Assembly: GCA_036583965.1 (NCBI GenBank)
Contig: JAZBQD010000001.1
Coordinates: 26,818,597-26,882,596, forward strand
Length of the DNA stretch: 64,000 nucleotides
Direction of reading: 5' to 3'
Origin: Prunella strophiata
Lineage: Eukaryota; Chordata; Aves; Passeriformes; Prunellidae
The translations under genes and the position numbers were made by a program. Numbering within the stretch: the stretch's first letter is position 1; every line of letters starts with the position of its first letter. The notes under the pieces were generated by a model. The model ran no database searches. It saw only the letters and a list, made by a program, of their open reading frames with translations, and was not told the origin of the DNA. Of the stretch, positions 60,266-64,000 are shown piece by piece.

Positions 60266-61140
60266 CAAGTGACTATTGGCATAAAGTAGTTAAGAAGTCT
60301 ATTACATAGAATGCAATCAGAAGGCTTAGAAAAATTGCAAAAGAACAGGGCTACACAGGATGAAGACTGCCACTTGGTGGCTGGGGTAACCATCACATGG
60401 GATCTTTTAAAGTGTCACCTGCCTCTCTGCTCCTGCACACACAGAGCTCTGAGCCTGCCTCTGGTGACCACAGGCAGTACCTGGCTCTGCCTGGCAGGGC
60501 CAGGTTTTGGCAGCACACTGGGCTGTGCAGATTGATTTTCTCAGCAATGTGGCTGTGTGACAGCCCAGCTGGGGGCCCTGGAGGCTCTGCCCAGGAGCCA
60601 GGCTCTGCCTGCTGTGGGAGAGCCTGGGACACAGTGCACAGCTTAGCAGGGGATGAGCAGCGCGACGGGAATAAGCAGAGATGAATGCGCATGACAAGAG
60701 ACTCTAAATGCAGACCCAAAATAGACAGCAGCAATTGCTATAGCCTAAAATGCCATCATTAGTCCCAGCCAGGAAGCTCTAACAGCAAAAGGATAGATTC
60801 AGACAAAAGATAAAATCAACTGAAACTAGGGGAAAGCAACCAAAAAGGCCCCACCACAACTAGCAGGCATTACAAGATCGCTTGGGAGCCTATTGGTGCC
60901 ATTTTTAGGTGGTCATTTGCTAAAAACAACAGAGAAAGGAGAGGTGCAGTATCTCTGGAGCACAGATGTGGCTCAGCTGCCTAAGCCTCCAGTCCTGCTG
61001 TGCCACACAGCCAGCCCAGGCACAGCAGAGTGGCCACAGCCACATCGTGTCACTTGTTACCACAGGCTGCCCAGGCACTGGGACATTCACCTGCCAAGGC
61101 AAACAAACCTCACACACCCATGAGGAACCATCAGCATCTC
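60266..61140. other. GC-richer block of unknown origin
   Basis: The block is locally GC-rich (60400-60700 and 60950-61110) in an AT-rich window. It has overlapping ORFs on both strands (plus 60397-60684, minus 60393-60734) with no recognised domain. A cluster of CpGs occurs at 60658-60692 (GCGCGACGGG and ATGCGCATG). It could be a further LTR-type or unclassified insertion, or a diverged GC-rich unique sequence. I cannot decide. Confidence 0.4.
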
Positions 61141-61820
61141 CATTTTGGTATTAAATAGAAAAAGTCTGCATCAAAAAGCCTCACATTCACCAGAGCAATA
61201 AACCATGGAAGTTGCTGGGGAAAAAAAATCCCCAAACTCTAGTTCAAAGAAAAATCTGAAGTAATTCAGTTGCGAAGAGAAAGTATCAGTCATTCAATTT
61301 GCTGCTCCCAAACTAGGCCAAGTTAAGAGTTCAGAGCAATTCCTTCGCTTTCAGACAAAAATTATTCCTGAAGGAGAATGTTTAATGCATACTGTGCAGT
61401 GTTTGATTTTTATCAGGAGGTTTAGGAATTTGGCTGCAGCAGTTTGCTATGAGAAGACTTTGAACAGCACTAAAGAAAATCATCCCGGAGCCTTAAAGGA
61501 GCACTTTGCCCTTCCCTGAGAAGGTCCTTTAAAATGAAAAACTACTGCCTGAAGATTGATTAAATGACCACTTAATTAGCTAGGGGAGAACTACTGACAA
61601 TATCTGGCAGCACTGGGGGAAAAAAAAAAGTGTGCCTTTAAGGAATTTGAAAAATATGAAATATCTTGTGTTTCCAAGATCCAACAGACACCACATCTGC
61701 AGCAGGAAATGCTGTAAGTGCAGCTTTAGGGAATAAGGTGTTTCAGACTACAATGAAATTCACAATGTAGTTTGCCTTCACCTGTAATTATTAAATGTTC
61801 ATATTAGTCTAGATGTCTAG

Positions 61821-61855
61821 AAAAAAAAAAAAGAAAGAAAAAAACTAAAAAAAAA
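61821..61855. repeat. A-rich low-complexity tract
   Basis: Runs of A are broken by GAAAG and CT. It is a simple repeat. Confidence 0.85.
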
Positions 61856-62936
61856 GTATTACTGCATTTAAATTCCACATCCTATTTTCAATCCAAATTA
61901 AAGGGCCTGAATGCACTCTTCTGGCTTAGCATGCATAAGGGATAGGCTGTCTTATGCACTCTGAAAGCTCTCCAAATCTTCTCAGGTTAAGATTCAGGAT
62001 TTCAGCCTGCACTTCTATTCTTATCAGGATAAAGTAGAAAGAAGAGCACAATCCTTTTCATAGAGTATCATTTGAAAAGGAAAAGAAAAAAGAAAAGAGG
62101 ACAAAACCCCCAGAATTTTTCAAAGGTAGTAGTTAAAAAACCAAGCAAAGCCTAACTACAAAACAATCTTTGGGCTTTCATAGTCCCAAATTATAGAATA
62201 CATATGCTGTAGAATTACTTATATGCATGACCTTTCAAACAGCACAAAAAGCTTTCTGGATGTCATCATATAAATGGCAAATTTCCTGGGTAAAGGGAAT
62301 CAGCACTTTTGAAGGGATGTGCAGAACAGTGTGTGGGGAGCAAGAGGAAGTGTAGTCAGGAAATGCCAGCTCCAGCTGCTGGTACTGAGCTGTCAGTTCC
62401 CAGTGCTCCTGCAGCAGGGATGCACAGGTGGGAGGAGGGGAGTGCTCCATCACAAATAACCCAGCAGGGCATCTCAGGAACATCAGAAATGTCTTTCTAA
62501 AACTGGAGTGGTCAGCCTGGAATGCACTTCCAGAGCACCCAGAGGGGCAGGGCCAGCTGCCTTGCAGCTCCATTTCTTTCAGCAGTCCAGGAGGACAGCA
62601 TGTCCCTGCAGAACAAGCTCAGACTGCTCTAGGATGTGGCATCCTGAGCTGTTAGGGAGCTCTTTGAATAACTCCATGCTCTCTCCTGGAGTGGTTTTGC
62701 CAACTCAGTTGCTGCTCTGGGTAGTTCAGAGCAGTAGAATGAATTTCCCCCCAGCCCGAGCCACAGTCAGTGGCAGGGCAGTTTTCTGATTCAAACCAGG
62801 CTTCTAACCAGACCTTCTCTTCTAACTGAAAGTAATTCCATGCAGTATTCTACACTGAAAATTAATGTGAAACAAAATGAAACAAAAGAAACTCCAAAAC
62901 TACTTCTGTGAAAGTAAGTTTCATAATTTCTGGGTT

Positions 62937-62985
62937 TCTTTTTTTTTTCTTTTCTTCTTTCACAAGGAACTGGTAAAAAAAAAAA
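62937..62985. repeat. T-rich run followed by A run
   Basis: A T-rich run with C interruptions (62937-62960) is followed about 15 bases later by an A run (62975-62985). They could pair loosely as an imperfect hairpin. Confidence 0.7.
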
Positions 62986-63968
62986 GAAGCCATCCTAATT
63001 ATTGCCCAACTGTTTAAAATTTGCATCACCTCCTGAAAAAAAACCTCATGGCATGTTTAGTTCCATTTGGCACAAAGGAAGTGCAGAAGAGGAAGAGACC
63101 TCATTAAATGCACCCCTTGATTTAGGCAGATGGGAGTGTGCTCAATAGCATTTCAGTCCTGATCTCACTTGTTCCTGCAGAACAGATGCAATATGTAATT
63201 TACCATAGATGATGACATTTGAGACAATTCAAAAATCACTGATAAGATGAAATTATATCAAGCTAGATACAGCCATCTGCTAGGATTTCAAGGATTCACC
63301 TGATACTCACTTTTCTCATTATTTGAACTTCAGGATACACAGGATTTCCTTCTAATACACATTTGAGAGTGGCAGAGAGGCAGCCCTGAGCATGAAGAGG
63401 CTCCTGCCTGAAACACCAAACTGATAAAATTGGCTTGTCCGACAGAAAATTTCAAATACAAATGTTCCACAGGAGTACAATAAATATTTAAGTAGCAAAA
63501 ACATGGAGCTGCTGGCTGACAAACCTGCAAACAATTTTTTTTTTTGCCCACTATATCCTCCTTTGCACTCAGCAGCTTCCAGCACAGAGGATTCACCAGA
63601 TTGCCAGGACTGCAGCAAGGCCTGCATAGTTCATTATTTCACCAATGCAACTTGCAAGACAGAAATACAGAATACACTTTTAAATTATATATTATCAGTC
63701 CTGAATGACCATGCCTAGTTTCCTGTATTTACACCTCTGCAAAGTAGTCAAAAAATTGAACCTCTCAAAATAGATCATAGCTGCAAAATGGTTTTCATGT
63801 GAGTTTTGTCTTTTCTTCTTATCAAAAGGATGATGAATTTCCACATTTTCTAGCTATTTTTTTGTGTGCAGAATGTATCTGACTCTAGGAGCTATCAAAC
63901 AGAAAAAGATAACAAGATGCAATGACTGGAAAGTAGTGCTAGAAACAGTCAGCTATACTAAGGATTTG

Positions 63969-63984
63969 TTTTTTTTTTTTTTTT
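63969..63984. repeat. Homopolymer (T)16
   Basis: There are sixteen consecutive T near the window end, followed by GCCTAG. No retrotransposon body is visible within the window. Confidence 0.85.
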
Positions 63985-64000
63985 GCCTAGGAGGTAATGG

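Larger units (their letters stand above)
61141..64000. other. Non-coding DNA with A-rich and T-rich runs
   Basis: No gene or transposon family is recognised. Low-complexity runs lie at 61821-61855 (A-rich), 62937-62960 (T-rich), 62975-62985 (A) and 63969-63984 (T). The patch 61460-61640 reads like moderately complex unique sequence and could be conserved, but this is unverified. Confidence 0.5.

Noticed and set aside
60393..60734. Pair of ORFs on opposite strands of about 95-113 codons
   Set aside because: Mutual antisense overlap in GC-rich sequence without a recognised domain. I kept the block only as an unknown GC-rich stretch.
1..64000. CRISPR arrays, operons, bacterial terminators or phage genes
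   Set aside because: No regularly spaced repeats, no dense coding and no ribosome-binding sites are present. Repeat content is that of a bird genome.

Overview
The window looks like a stretch of a bird nuclear chromosome, most likely from a songbird. It is AT-rich, poor in CpG, and full of stop codons in every frame. The recognisable pieces are decayed interspersed repeats: nine CR1 LINE fragments with the avian 3' end (TCATAGAATCATAGAAT when the element is on the minus strand), two MIR-type SINE relics plus a weaker third, and three solo LTR pieces of avian endogenous retroviruses. I found no protein-coding exon, tRNA, rRNA, CRISPR array, operon or bacterial-style regulatory site. The short ORFs are what chance gives in such DNA. 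The window is probably intergenic or deep intronic; the sequence alone cannot say which.

Layout. From 1 to about 24.5 kb I recognise almost no transposon, only a weak MIR-like relic near 2.9 kb, homopolymer runs, a short CA run, a nested hairpin at 20.65 kb and a 40-base T run at 23.6 kb. From 24.5 to 33 kb there are an old CR1 (-), a MIR (-), an internally deleted CR1 (+), two short CR1 3' tails (-) and a solo LTR (+) that keeps a TATA-like box. From 33 to 50 kb there is a CR1 reverse-transcriptase fragment (+, 40.8 kb) and a second solo LTR (+, 42.9 kb). From 50 to 61 kb there are a CR1 3' tail (+), a MIR (+), a compact cluster of direct and inverted repeats at 54.8 kb, an old CR1 (-, 57.2 kb), a CR1 tail (-, 58.9 kb), a CR1 reverse-transcriptase C-terminal fragment (+, 59.4 kb) and a second copy of the 42.9 kb LTR family (-, 60.1 kb). 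The last 3.7 kb holds only A-rich and T-rich runs.

The most unusual locus is 54813-54981. It has a 28-bp direct repeat, a 17-bp-arm near-perfect palindrome, a 34-bp segment identical to 57211-57244 inside the CR1 2.3 kb downstream, and a 22-bp-arm palindrome with a 2-base loop. The best reading is a replication-based template-switching event that copied CR1-derived filler into a palindromic site. I found no novel gene system. All repeat names rest on remembered family consensus patterns and were not checked by a database search.
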